Origin: Caulobacteraceae bacterium
GTDB lineage: Bacteria; Pseudomonadota; Alphaproteobacteria; Caulobacterales; Caulobacteraceae
DNA length: 13,251 nucleotides
Reading direction: 5' to 3'
Assembly (NCBI GenBank): GCA_947456005.1
Contig: CANGRP010000038.1
Coordinates: 1 to 13,251, forward strand
Each line of letters begins with the position of its first letter. The stretch's first letter is position 1. Position numbers and translations under genes: made by a program. The notes under the pieces are model-generated. The model searched no databases and was not told where the DNA came from. It saw only the letters and a program-made list of their open reading frames with translations. This document shows positions 1 to 7,072 of the stretch, piece after piece.

Positions 1-37
1 ACTGGAAGGGCTGACCGGTCCACCCGCGCCTCGACTG

Positions 38-67
38 TCGACCTCGACCGGGGTCTTAAGGTATAGA
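38..67 (+). promoter_or_regulatory. Candidate promoter of the infA operon
   Basis: TCGACC (38-43) and TATAGA (62-67) are separated by 18 bases and resemble a housekeeping -35/-10 pair. The same TATAGA -10 occurs before tRNA-Phe in this window. The start of transcription would be near 74, giving a leader of about 70 bases before infA. The -10 lies inside an inverted repeat, GGGTCT (51-56) and AGACCC (65-70). Promoter calls by eye are weak, so this is a candidate only. Confidence 0.35.
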
Positions 68-101
68 CCCCTGCCTTCCGGCTGGCGGCTCCCGATTCAG
101 G

Positions 102-141
102 GGGCTCCAGGCCGAGTTCGTCGACCCCTAGTCTGGAGCCT
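102..141 (+). promoter_or_regulatory. Leader hairpin covering the infA ribosome binding site
   Basis: GGCTCCAG (103-110) is the exact reverse complement of CTGGAGCC (133-140). With flanking G:U and G:C pairs the stem grows to 11 pairs (102-112 with 131-141) around an 18-base loop. The only Shine-Dalgarno-like sequence of infA, GGAG at 135-138, is wholly inside the stem and the start codon begins three bases after it. The pairing is seen directly; a role in translation control is inferred. Confidence 0.45.
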
Positions 142-143
142 GC

Positions 144-362
144 ATGGCCAAGGAAGAACCCCTCGAGTTTCCGGGCACCGTCAGCGAGGTGCTGCCCAAC
201 GCCACCTTCCGCGTGAAGCTCGAGAACGATCACGAGATCATCGCCCACACCGCCGGCAAGATGCGCAAGAACCGCATCCGGGTGTCGGCCGGGGACAAGG
301 TGCTCGTGGCCATGACTCCCTACGACCTCACCAAGGGGCGCATCACCTTCCGGGTCCGCTAG
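144..362 (+). CDS. infA: Translation initiation factor IF-1
   Basis: This is a 72-residue protein, the normal IF-1 length, and almost all of it is one S1/OB-fold RNA-binding domain. Recognisable stretches are GTVSEVLPNATFRV near the start, the IAHTAGKMRKNRIRV segment in the middle and LTKGRITFR at the end. IF-1 binds the A site of the 30S ribosomal subunit with IF-2 and IF-3 during initiation. The ATG at 144 has GGAG five bases upstream, although that site is paired in a leader hairpin. It heads a run of four same-strand genes, with maf only seven bases downstream, an order common in Alphaproteobacteria. Nothing is odd in the protein, and identification is near certain. Confidence 0.97.
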   Translation: MAKEEPLEFPGTVSEVLPNATFRVKLENDHEIIAHTAGKMRKNRIRVSAGDKVLVAMTPYDLTKGRITFRVR

Positions 363-369
363 AGCGGCC

Positions 370-948
370 ATGCCCCCGCGGCTGGTCCTGGCCTCCGAGA
401 GCCCGCGTCGCCGGGACCTGCTGGCCTCCATCGGCCTTCCGCCGGACGTCATCGTCCCCGCCGACATCGACGAGACCCCCCTGAGGGACGAGTTGCCCCG
501 AAGACTGGCCGCGCGCCTGGCCGCCGCCAAGGCGGAGGCCGTCGCCGCCGCCTACCCCTACGACTATGTCCTGGCCGCCGACACCGTGGTGTCGGTGGGA
601 CGCCGGATCCTGCCCAAGGCGGCGGACGCCGACGAGGTGAGCGCCTGCCTGAAGCTTCTGTCGGGCCGCGCGCACCGGGTCGTCACCGGGGTCAGCGTGC
701 GCGGGCCCGGCGGCCGGCGCGGCGACCGGCTGGTCGAGACCCGCCTGAAGATGCGACGCCTGTCCGAGGCGGAGATCCGCGCCTATGCCGACAGCGGCGA
801 AGGCGAGGGCAAGGCTGGGGGCTACGGGATCCAGGGCCGGGCCGGCGCCTTCATCCTGTCGCTGAGCGGCTCCTGGCCGGCCGTGGTGGGTCTGCCCCTG
901 CATGAGACCGAGGCCCTGCTGAAGGGCCTGGGCTGGCGTCGGCCATGA
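370..948 (+). CDS. maf: Maf-family nucleoside triphosphate pyrophosphatase (YhdE-like)
   Basis: This 192-residue protein has the full Maf signature: SESPRRRDLL near residues 9-18, ADTVV at 70-74 with the likely catalytic Asp71, and KAGGYGIQG at 148-156 followed by VVGLPLHET. Maf proteins are cytoplasmic enzymes that hydrolyse non-canonical or selected nucleoside triphosphates to the monophosphate and pyrophosphate. The YGIQG motif and the C-terminal half match the E. coli YhdE branch (dTTP/UTP, modified pyrimidines) better than the YceF (m7GTP) branch. That subfamily call comes from remembered motifs. The stop overlaps the start of the next gene in an ATGA, so the two are probably translationally coupled. 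Confidence 0.95.
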   Translation: MPPRLVLASESPRRRDLLASIGLPPDVIVPADIDETPLRDELPRRLAARLAAAKAEAVAAAYPYDYVLAADTVVSVGRRILPKAADADEVSACLKLLSGRAHRVVTGVSVRGPGGRRGDRLVETRLKMRRLSEAEIRAYADSGEGEGKAGGYGIQGRAGAFILSLSGSWPAVVGLPLHETEALLKGLGWRRP

Positions 949-1985
949 GCCAGCGTCGCGCCTACCTGGACATCGCCCCCGGAGAGGTGCGCGGCGTGGT
1001 CACCCTGGACGGGCGGCCCGAGCACCTGATCCTGGCCCGCGACGAGGACGACCCGCGCCTCGACCCCGGCGCGCGGATCGCCGCCCGCGTGCGCAAGGTC
1101 GAGCCGGCCTTCGCCTCAGCCTTCGTCGACCTGGGCGAGGGGCTCGAGGGCCTGATGGACTATCCGCCTGACCGACGGCCCGTGGAGGGCCAGATGCTGG
1201 AGGTCGAGGTGCGCGCCGCGCCGCGCCCCGGCAAGCTGGCGGCGGTGCGCGGCGTCGGGCCGGCGGAGGCGCCGGTGCGGCTGCTCTCTCCCGGACCCTC
1301 GGTCGCCGACCGGCTGGCCCATCTGACCCGAAGCCGCGAGACGGTGACCGGCGCGGAGGCCCGCCGGAGGGCTGATGAGGCCGAGGAGACGGCCCTGACC
1401 GAAGCCCATGTCCTGCCCGGCGGCGGCCTGGTGGTGATCGAAACGACCCGCGCCCTGGTGGCGGTGGACGTCGACCTGGGCCCGCGAAAGGGTCCGGACC
1501 CGAAGTCCCTGGTGCGCCAGCTCAACCTTACGGCCATTGCAGAGACGGCGCGCCTGCTGCGCCTGAAGGGCCTGGGCGGCCTGGTGGTCATCGACCTTGC
1601 GGGGCGGGGCCATGACGGGACAGCCCTGCTGAACGCCGCCCGCAACGCCTTCGCCGCGGACAATCCCGGGGTCGCCTTCGGACCGGTGAGCCGGTTCGGG
1701 ACCCTGGAGCTGACCGTGCCGCGCCGGACCCGGGCCGTCTCCGAGATCCTGCTCGAGCCTGGCGGCGCGCCCAGCGACCGCACCCTGGCCCAGAAGCTCG
1801 TGCGGCGGGCCGAGAGCGAAGCGGAAGGGGAGACCGGCCGGGTGGTGAAGATCCAGGCGGGTGCGGCTGTCGCCCGTCTGGCCTGGCCGCTCATTGACCG
1901 GCTGGCCGAGAGGATGGGCGCCCGCTTTGACCGTGTGCTGGAGCCCGACTGGCCGCGGGACCGCTTCGAAGTCACCCTTCCCTGA
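945..1985 (+). CDS. Short ribonuclease E/G family protein
   Basis: This 346-residue protein has an RNase E/G catalytic layout. An S1-like segment lies at about residues 41-90 (RIAARVRKVEPAFASAFVDLG). The metal-binding core follows, with AVDVD at 173-177 and VVIDL at 214-218, matching the Asp303 and Asp346 regions of E. coli RNase E, and the NLTAIAETARLLRLKGLGG helix lies between them. These enzymes cut single-stranded AU-rich RNA in rRNA maturation and mRNA decay. It is shorter than E. coli RNase G (about 490 residues). It has no CPxCxG zinc-link motif and no scaffold tail for a degradosome, so its oligomer may differ. The start overlaps the maf stop by four bases. Family membership is firm; activity and targets are not known. 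Confidence 0.9.
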   Translation: MSQRRAYLDIAPGEVRGVVTLDGRPEHLILARDEDDPRLDPGARIAARVRKVEPAFASAFVDLGEGLEGLMDYPPDRRPVEGQMLEVEVRAAPRPGKLAAVRGVGPAEAPVRLLSPGPSVADRLAHLTRSRETVTGAEARRRADEAEETALTEAHVLPGGGLVVIETTRALVAVDVDLGPRKGPDPKSLVRQLNLTAIAETARLLRLKGLGGLVVIDLAGRGHDGTALLNAARNAFAADNPGVAFGPVSRFGTLELTVPRRTRAVSEILLEPGGAPSDRTLAQKLVRRAESEAEGETGRVVKIQAGAAVARLAWPLIDRLAERMGARFDRVLEPDWPRDRFEVTLP

Positions 1986-1995
1986 AGGACCCGCC

Positions 1996-2166
1996 GTGAC
2001 GACCGCCTGTCCCATCTGCAAGAAGCCCGCCGAGCTGAAGTTCCGGCCCTTTTGCTCTTCGCGCTGCGCCAATGTGGACCTGCAGCGATGGCTGTCGGGA
2101 AGCTACGTCCTTCCGGGCGACGAACTGGAAGATGAGGACGTCGCAGACCTCGACAGGGGCGCCTGA
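1996..2166 (+). CDS. yacG: DNA gyrase inhibitor YacG, zinc-binding
   Basis: This is a 56-residue protein with four cysteines, Cys5, Cys8, Cys20 and Cys24, in the CPxC-x11-CxxxC spacing of YacG, followed by the family's DLxRWLSGSYVLPG block. In E. coli YacG binds zinc and the GyrB C-terminal region and inhibits DNA gyrase. The reading frame stays open upstream to 1861, but that part overlaps the RNase gene and is not YacG-like. The GTG at 1996 is chosen because GAAGGA (1984-1989) sits six bases before it and the protein then begins directly at the zinc motif. The C-terminus is acidic (EDEDVADLD). It is the last gene of the core operon. A perfect 12-base palindrome (2168-2179) follows with no T run. 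Confidence 0.93.
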   Translation: MTTACPICKKPAELKFRPFCSSRCANVDLQRWLSGSYVLPGDELEDEDVADLDRGA

Positions 2167-2304
2167 GCCAGCCGGCTGGACAGCGTCCGGGGTGGCGCCT
2201 AAACACGGAAGGGAGCGGTCTAGGCGCTGAGTCTTGCCTCCGCCGCCTGGTTGAGACGAAACCCCACCGCGGGGCCGGACACCCCGGAGGTTCGAGACGC
2301 AGGA

Positions 2305-3063
2305 ATGCCGGATCCGGACACGCTTTCAGGCTCTGGCATAAGGTCCGCCCGCCACCGGACCCCGGGGACGCCCCGGGACCTCAGGCGGGCGGTGGACGCG
2401 GCTTTTCCCGTAGACGAGTCCGGTCTGACGGGCATGGAGATCGGCGCCTATCGCGCCCATGTCCTGGAGGTCCAGACCGAGCTGAACGCGAGCGATTTCG
2501 TCCGTCGGCTTTGCCAGGAAATCCAGGACGAGATCACAGACGCGATCGGAGAGGACCGGTTCTTTATTCAGACCAACCTCTACCTCCGCGCGGCGCGGCC
2601 TGAGACCGGGGGGAACCGCGAGGCGATCGGGTGGCACAGGGAGACCTTCTACGGGCCGAACATGGAGCGGTCTGTGAACATCTGGACCCCTGTCAGGGGA
2701 GTCTCGGCGCGGAACACCCTACGGTTCGTGCCGGGATCCCAGGCGATTCCGGAGTCGGAGATCCGGACGGTCTCCGTCGCCGACGACGTGACCGAAAAGG
2801 GTTCCGCGGGGAACAGGATCGGCTTTCTCTACAGCCCGAAGGTAATCCAGAGCGGGGTCGACCTCGAAGCCAGCCAGCCGATGGAGGCGCCGGAGGGGTG
2901 CAGCGCCCTGTTCCCCGGCCTGCTGATCCATGGCGCCGGGCACAACCTCGACAGCCAGATCCGGTTCTCGGTGGATTTCCGGATTCTGCCCTTCAGCGCC
3001 TACTCCTCGTCCTCGAAGGCCTATCACCTGGCGAGCGGCAAGCCTTACTTTGAGTTGTTCTGA
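2305..3063 (+). CDS. Phytanoyl-CoA dioxygenase (PhyH) family Fe(II)/2-oxoglutarate oxygenase
   Basis: This protein of about 252 residues carries a 2-His-1-carboxylate iron site. WHRE gives His111 and Glu113, and LIHGAGHN near residue 209 gives the distal His, followed eleven residues later by Arg220, the expected 2-oxoglutarate anchor. FFIQTNLYLR and NTLRFVPGSQ are typical PhyH core strands. Such enzymes hydroxylate or oxidise lipids, sugars, amino acids or secondary metabolites; the substrate cannot be read here. The ATG at 2305 is chosen over an in-frame TTG at 2251, which has no ribosome binding site. GGAGG lies 14 bases before the ATG, which is long, and GTG 2392 or ATG 2434 are possible. 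It precedes the reductase-methyltransferase gene by 34 bases and is likely co-transcribed with it. Confidence 0.85.
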   Translation: MPDPDTLSGSGIRSARHRTPGTPRDLRRAVDAAFPVDESGLTGMEIGAYRAHVLEVQTELNASDFVRRLCQEIQDEITDAIGEDRFFIQTNLYLRAARPETGGNREAIGWHRETFYGPNMERSVNIWTPVRGVSARNTLRFVPGSQAIPESEIRTVSVADDVTEKGSAGNRIGFLYSPKVIQSGVDLEASQPMEAPEGCSALFPGLLIHGAGHNLDSQIRFSVDFRILPFSAYSSSSKAYHLASGKPYFELF

Positions 3064-3097
3064 CCTCGGGTGCGTCCCGTCACAGGAGAGTGTTTCC

Positions 3098-4570
3098 ATG
3101 AGCTCCCCGGGAAAGCCCCGCCTTCTGGTGGTGGGTGCAGATGGCCTGATTGGCTCGGCGCTCGAGAGGCGGCTGCGCGAGGCGGGCCGATTCGAAGTCT
3201 GGGGAACGACCCGGAGGCGGGAGTCGGCGGGCAGCGGGAACCGTCTTTACCTGGACCTCCGGGATCCGGAGGACTTCGACCTCTCGACGGGTTTCGACGT
3301 CGCCGTCATCTGCGCCGGCGTCGGGGGCGAGGCGGCCTGCGCGGCTGACCCGGACGGCTCGCGACAGGTGAATGTGACAGGCCAGGCCCGTCTTGCAGAC
3401 CGGCTGGTCGCCTCCGGATGCCATGTCCTGGCCCTGTCCTCCAACGCGGTCTTCGATGGGAGCCGGGCCTTGTTCACCACACAGGATCCTCCCGCACCCA
3501 GGACCGAATATGGTCGGCAGAAGCGCGACCTGGAGGCCGCCCTCCAGTCCTTGCCCGGTGTGGGAATCCTCAGGCTCACCAAGGTCCTTGATAGATCGAC
3601 GGGCCTGCCGGTGCAGTGGGACCGCGAGCTGGAGGCCGGGGGGACCATTGAGGCCTTCGACAACCACTTTATCTCGCCGGTTGCTCCGGAGGAGGTGGCG
3701 TCTGTCCTGCTCACCCTGATCGACCGGCGTGCAGCGGGCCTCCATCAGTTCTCGGGGGCTGAGAGCCTGTCCTTCCACGCCTATGCCCTGAGGCGATATG
3801 CGAACCGCCCTGACCTCCTGTCGCGGATCCGGCCCGCCCGGGACCCCGCCGCCGGCGACAGCGTCCTCTACAACTCCCTCAGGACGGAACTGCCCACCGA
3901 GGAGGGGCAGTATGAAGACCTGAAGGCGGTCGGCGCCCAGGCCCTTGGCCTGATGACGGGGTACGCCTACGCCACAAACCCCAAGCGGCTGGCCTTCACC
4001 CTCTCGCGCTACAAGTTCGTCGCCAAGATGCTGACCGGGAAGTCGTCAGTCCTGGAGATCGGCTGCGCCGACGCCTTCGGCACCCCCCTGGTCCTGCAGG
4101 AGGTCGGCGCCCTGACGGCCGCCGACTTCGACTGGATGTTCGTCCGGGAAGCCCAGACGACGCATCCCTTCAGGGACAGGATCAGGTTCCTGAGGCACGA
4201 TATGGTCGAGGGGCCGCTTGAGGGGGTGTTCGACGGCGCGTTCTGCCTCGATGTTCTGGAGCATATCGCCCTGGAAGCGGAGTCGCGGTTCGTCCTGAAC
4301 GTCTGCGAGAGCCTCACTGACGATGGGGTCTTTGTGGTAGGGATTCCTTCCCTGGAGTCCCAGGTCTACGCGTCCGAGATTTCCAAGGCGGGCCACGTGA
4401 ACTGCAAGACCGGCGAAGACCTGCGCGCCTTCATGCTGAAATTCTTCAGCAATGTCTTCCTCTTCTCGATGAACGACGAGGTGGTGCACACGGGCTACGC
4501 GCCCATGGCCCATTACCTTTTCGCGATCGGTTGCGGGAAGCGACCCGGTGTGTCCGCTCCCGGCGGCTGA
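3098..4570 (+). CDS. Fused NAD-dependent sugar reductase/epimerase-like and SAM methyltransferase protein
   Basis: This 490-residue protein has two domains in one uninterrupted frame. Residues 8 to about 240 form an extended short-chain dehydrogenase of the RmlD/epimerase type: nucleotide loop GADGLIG at 13-19, LALSSNAVFDG at 111-121, and catalytic Tyr138 and Lys142 (YGRQK). Residues from about 285 to 482 form a class I methyltransferase with motif I VLEIGCADAFG at 318-328 and CLDVLEHI at 383-390. The likely role is reduction or epimerisation plus methylation of a nucleotide sugar or glycan unit; this is inferred. The ATG at 3098 has AGGAGAG seven bases upstream. The frame is open back to 2930 but that part overlaps the dioxygenase. 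The two activities are usually separate proteins, so the fusion is notable. Confidence 0.9.
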   Translation: MSSPGKPRLLVVGADGLIGSALERRLREAGRFEVWGTTRRRESAGSGNRLYLDLRDPEDFDLSTGFDVAVICAGVGGEAACAADPDGSRQVNVTGQARLADRLVASGCHVLALSSNAVFDGSRALFTTQDPPAPRTEYGRQKRDLEAALQSLPGVGILRLTKVLDRSTGLPVQWDRELEAGGTIEAFDNHFISPVAPEEVASVLLTLIDRRAAGLHQFSGAESLSFHAYALRRYANRPDLLSRIRPARDPAAGDSVLYNSLRTELPTEEGQYEDLKAVGAQALGLMTGYAYATNPKRLAFTLSRYKFVAKMLTGKSSVLEIGCADAFGTPLVLQEVGALTAADFDWMFVREAQTTHPFRDRIRFLRHDMVEGPLEGVFDGAFCLDVLEHIALEAESRFVLNVCESLTDDGVFVVGIPSLESQVYASEISKAGHVNCKTGEDLRAFMLKFFSNVFLFSMNDEVVHTGYAPMAHYLFAIGCGKRPGVSAPGG

Positions 4571-4587
4571 GCCTGACCCGGCCTCGC

Positions 4588-4616
4588 TGGACACGGCGCG
4601 GGGCCTCTTCTATAGA
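4588..4616 (+). promoter_or_regulatory. Likely promoter of tRNA-Phe
   Basis: TGGACA (4588-4593) and TATAGA (4611-4616) are separated by exactly 17 bases. The first matches the TTGACA consensus at five of six positions and the second matches TATAAT at four. Transcription would start near 4623, about 20 bases before the mature tRNA 5' end. This fits an independently transcribed tRNA gene directly after the fusion gene. Confidence 0.6.
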
Positions 4617-4642
4617 ACCGCCTCCGACCCGCGAGGCGTCGC

Positions 4643-4718
4643 GCCTGGGTAGCTCAGTTGGTAGAGCAGCGGATTGAAAATCCGCGTGTCGCTGGTTCGA
4701 TTCCGGCCCCAGGCACCA
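4643..4718 (+). tRNA. tRNA-Phe (anticodon GAA)
   Basis: A complete cloverleaf can be drawn. The acceptor GCCTGGG pairs with CCCAGGC, the D stem is GCTC/GAGC, the anticodon stem is GCGGA/TCCGC around loop TTGAAAA, and the T stem is GCTGG/CCGGC with loop TTCGATT (one G:U pair). The anticodon GAA is at 4676-4678. The discriminator is A4715 and CCA is encoded at 4716-4718. The stop codon of the convergent hydroxylase gene is only 21 bases downstream, with no separate terminator visible. Confidence 0.97.
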
Positions 4719-4739
4719 CTTCCCGTCCCAGATGTTGTA

Positions 4740-6236
4740 TCAGGCCTCATCCGCCGCCAGGGCCCCGGCCCAGGCGCGCACCAGGTGGTGCGCCTCGCCG
4801 GACCCAAAAACATAGCGGTCGGGCCGGACCAGTGCGGCGGAGACGCCTTCGCCGGCGAGCAGGGCCGCGACCGCCGGGGCGAAACCGGCCAGGTGGGGCG
4901 AGTCCAGGGGCAGGTCGACCACGCCGGCGGGAAGCCCCTCCGGCGAGGTTCCCGGCGGGCGGAAGAGCCAGGCGCCCCGGGGCAGGGCGTCATCCATTCG
5001 CCGTCCATCCTCCAGCACCGGCTGGGTGAAGGGCCAGCCGGCCGCGGGGGTTCCGGGCAGGATGCAGCCCTCGGTGATGGGCGGGTAGCCCGCCGGCCCT
5101 GCCGGGACGTTGCCGGCGGCGCGGTCGGCCAGCATGCGCCGGTCCCGCTCAGCGGCGGCCTGCGGGTCGAGGATACAGACCGTCCGCCCCATCATCAGGG
5201 CCATGCCGATGATGGCCCGGACATTGGGCTCCCGCTCGGGCTGGTAGGTGTCCAGCAGGGCGTCGGGGGACTGGCCGCGCACCACCCGCCCCAGTTTCCA
5301 GGCCAGGTTGGCGGCGTCGCGCAGGCCCGAGCAGAGGCCCTGGCCGGCGAAAGGGGGCATCTGGTGGGCGGCGTCGCCGGCGAGGAGGAGCCGTCCCTGG
5401 CGCCAGCGCTGGGCGACGAGGGCGTGGAAGCGATAGACCGCCGTGCGTTCGAGCCGCACCGCCCCCTCGACCTTCCAGGGCTTGAGGAGTTCGGCGACGA
5501 AGGCCGGGTCCTGGGCCTGCTCCGGCGTCTCGTCCGGGCGGAGCATGAACTCCCAGCGGTGGCGGCCCTCGCCCATCAGGACGCAGGTCGTGGGACGGGC
5601 CGGGTCGCAGATCTGGAGGTTCACTTCGGGCAGGCGGGCGGCGTCGTCCACCAGGACGTCGACGACCAGCCAGGGCTCGTCGAAGCCAAGGTCGTCGAGA
5701 GCGAAGCCGCCAAGGCTGCGGACCGTGCTGCGGGCGCCGTCGCAGCCCACGACCCAGCCTGCGAGCACGCGGCGCGGGCCGTCGGGGGTCTCGAGGTCCG
5801 CCAGGACCCCATCCGGGGTTTCGGTGAGGGCGACCAGGGTCCAATGGCTGCGAAGCTCGACCGGTCCCGCCGAGGTGAGCTGGCCCCGGAGGCAGCCCTC
5901 CAGCGAGGGCTGGTGGATCATGAGACCCGAGGGCCAGCCCATGCGCGTGCGGCCCATGACCGAGGGAAAGGACATCAGGACCTCGCCCTTCGCCGTGAGG
6001 AAGTCGTAGCGGCTCGAGGTGCGGGAGGTCGCGGCCACGGCGTCGGCGACGCCCAGGCCCTGCAGGAGGCGGATGACCTCGTCGTCGATGTGGGCGGCCC
6101 GGGGCAGGGGATAGACGCCCGGCTCGCGCTCGGCGATGACCGTGCGAACGCCTTCCTTGCCCAGCAGGAGGCCGAGGGCGACCCCGACAGGCCCCCCGCC
6201 GACGACCAGGACGTCGCAGCGTTCCGCGGGCTCCAA
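4740..6236 (-). CDS. FAD-dependent aromatic monooxygenase, MhpA-like
   Basis: This 498-residue flavoprotein belongs to the class A aromatic hydroxylases. It has the N-terminal dinucleotide fold VVGGGPVG at 11-18, the DG motif (GCDGARS, 164-170) and the FAD ribityl-binding GD motif (LLLAGDAAHQMPPFAGQG, 283-300). The closest named relative by pattern is MhpA, 3-(3-hydroxyphenyl)propionate 2-hydroxylase, which is about 550 residues, so this one is shorter at the C-terminal end. It would use NAD(P)H and O2 to hydroxylate a phenolic ring. The start is TTG at 6236, two bases after the hydrolase stop, with GGAGG about seven bases upstream; no other start is available. It is last in a three-gene operon with a ring-cleaving dioxygenase. 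The substrate is unknown and may not be a phenylpropionate. Confidence 0.9.
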   Translation of the reverse strand: MEPAERCDVLVVGGGPVGVALGLLLGKEGVRTVIAEREPGVYPLPRAAHIDDEVIRLLQGLGVADAVAATSRTSSRYDFLTAKGEVLMSFPSVMGRTRMGWPSGLMIHQPSLEGCLRGQLTSAGPVELRSHWTLVALTETPDGVLADLETPDGPRRVLAGWVVGCDGARSTVRSLGGFALDDLGFDEPWLVVDVLVDDAARLPEVNLQICDPARPTTCVLMGEGRHRWEFMLRPDETPEQAQDPAFVAELLKPWKVEGAVRLERTAVYRFHALVAQRWRQGRLLLAGDAAHQMPPFAGQGLCSGLRDAANLAWKLGRVVRGQSPDALLDTYQPEREPNVRAIIGMALMMGRTVCILDPQAAAERDRRMLADRAAGNVPAGPAGYPPITEGCILPGTPAAGWPFTQPVLEDGRRMDDALPRGAWLFRPPGTSPEGLPAGVVDLPLDSPHLAGFAPAVAALLAGEGVSAALVRPDRYVFGSGEAHHLVRAWAGALAADEA

Positions 6237-6238
6237 GG

Positions 6239-7072
6239 TCAGGCCTCCACCTCGATGCGGTTCTCGATGGCGCCGAGGCCCTGGATCTCCACCCGGACGA
6301 CGTCGCCGGGCTTGAGGAACCGACGGGGGGTCATGGCCGCGCCGATCCCGCCGGGGGTGCCGGTGAAGATGAGGTCACCCGGCTCAAGGGTCATGGCCTG
6401 GGACAGGTGGGCGACCTGGTCGAAGACGTCGAAGACCAGGTGGCGGGTATTCGAGGCCTGCCGCTCCTCGCCGTTGACCGTGCAACGGATGTCCAGGGCG
6501 TGGGGATCGACCGCGTCGCCGGTGGTGATCCAGGGACCGAAGGGGGCGTGGGTGTCGAAGGACTTGCCCAGGCTCCACTGGGGCGTGGCGTGCTGCCAGG
6601 CCCGCTCGGTCACGTCGTTGCCGACGCAGTAGCCGAAGATGTGGGCGGCGGCGTCCTCGCGGGCGATGTGCTTGCCGCGCCGGCCGATCACCGCAACCAT
6701 CTCGGCCTCGTAGTCCACCGCCTGGGAGACCCGGGGCGCCTGGACCGGATCAAAGGGGCCGTTGACTGAGGTCTGGGCCTTGGTGAACCACACCTGGCGC
6801 TCGGGGGTCCCCATGCCGCTCTCGGCGATGTGGTCTGCGTAGTTGAGCCCGATGGCGAAGATCTTCCCCGGCCGGGGGATGGGCGCGCGGAGTCGGACCT
6901 CGGAGAGGGGGAGGCCTGAGGCGGGATCCAGGCCGGCGAGCCGAGGGGCGATGTCGGCCCAGGCCTCCAGATGATCCATCAGCGGGCCGGCCAGGCCGGA
7001 GTCGACGATCCGGTCGCCCAGGACGACGCCGATGCGGGGGCCGGAGCCGGCTTCGTAGATGGCGATCTTCAT
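6239..7072 (-). CDS. Fumarylacetoacetate hydrolase family protein (2-keto-4-pentenoate hydratase/acylpyruvate hydrolase type)
   Basis: This 277-residue protein has the FAH catalytic domain. IFAIGLNYADH lies at 71-81, the metal ligands are Glu122 and Glu124 in DYEAEM, Asp153 lies in GNDVTER, and GKSFDTHAPFGP (169-180) and LIFTGTPGGIG (234-244) follow. The first 65 residues are the usual variable N-terminal part. Members hydrolyse or hydrate 2,4-dioxo or 2-hydroxy-dienoate products of ring cleavage, which fits the extradiol dioxygenase encoded just before it. The ATG at 7072 is chosen because GGGAGG precedes it at good spacing and the dioxygenase stop overlaps it by one base (TGATG), suggesting coupled translation. 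The exact reaction (hydrolysis, hydration or isomerisation) cannot be told from sequence. Confidence 0.92.
   Translation of the reverse strand: MKIAIYEAGSGPRIGVVLGDRIVDSGLAGPLMDHLEAWADIAPRLAGLDPASGLPLSEVRLRAPIPRPGKIFAIGLNYADHIAESGMGTPERQVWFTKAQTSVNGPFDPVQAPRVSQAVDYEAEMVAVIGRRGKHIAREDAAAHIFGYCVGNDVTERAWQHATPQWSLGKSFDTHAPFGPWITTGDAVDPHALDIRCTVNGEERQASNTRHLVFDVFDQVAHLSQAMTLEPGDLIFTGTPGGIGAAMTPRRFLKPGDVVRVEIQGLGAIENRIEVEA

Noticed and set aside
1..14. End of an upstream gene (codons for Trp-Lys-Gly then TGA at 12-14)
   Set aside because: Three codons cannot identify a gene, and another frame stays open to TAG at 64-66, so no call is made.
2168..2179. Terminator after yacG (CCAGCCGGCTGG)
   Set aside because: It is a perfect 12-base palindrome but leaves only a four-pair stem with a four-base loop and no T run.
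1116..2206. Two long minus-strand open frames opposite the RNase gene
   Set aside because: Their proteins are Arg/Ser/Pro-rich with no motif, while the plus-strand frame has clear RNase E/G motifs.
2167..4642. Integrative element using tRNA-Phe as attachment site
   Set aside because: The accessory genes are on the 5' side of the tRNA, no integrase is present, and no copy of the tRNA 3' end was seen near 2167-2300.
4674..6632. A 652-codon open frame on the plus strand
   Set aside because: It starts inside tRNA-Phe and runs antisense to the hydroxylase and hydrolase genes. Its protein has no domain signature, and long antisense frames are expected in very GC-rich DNA.
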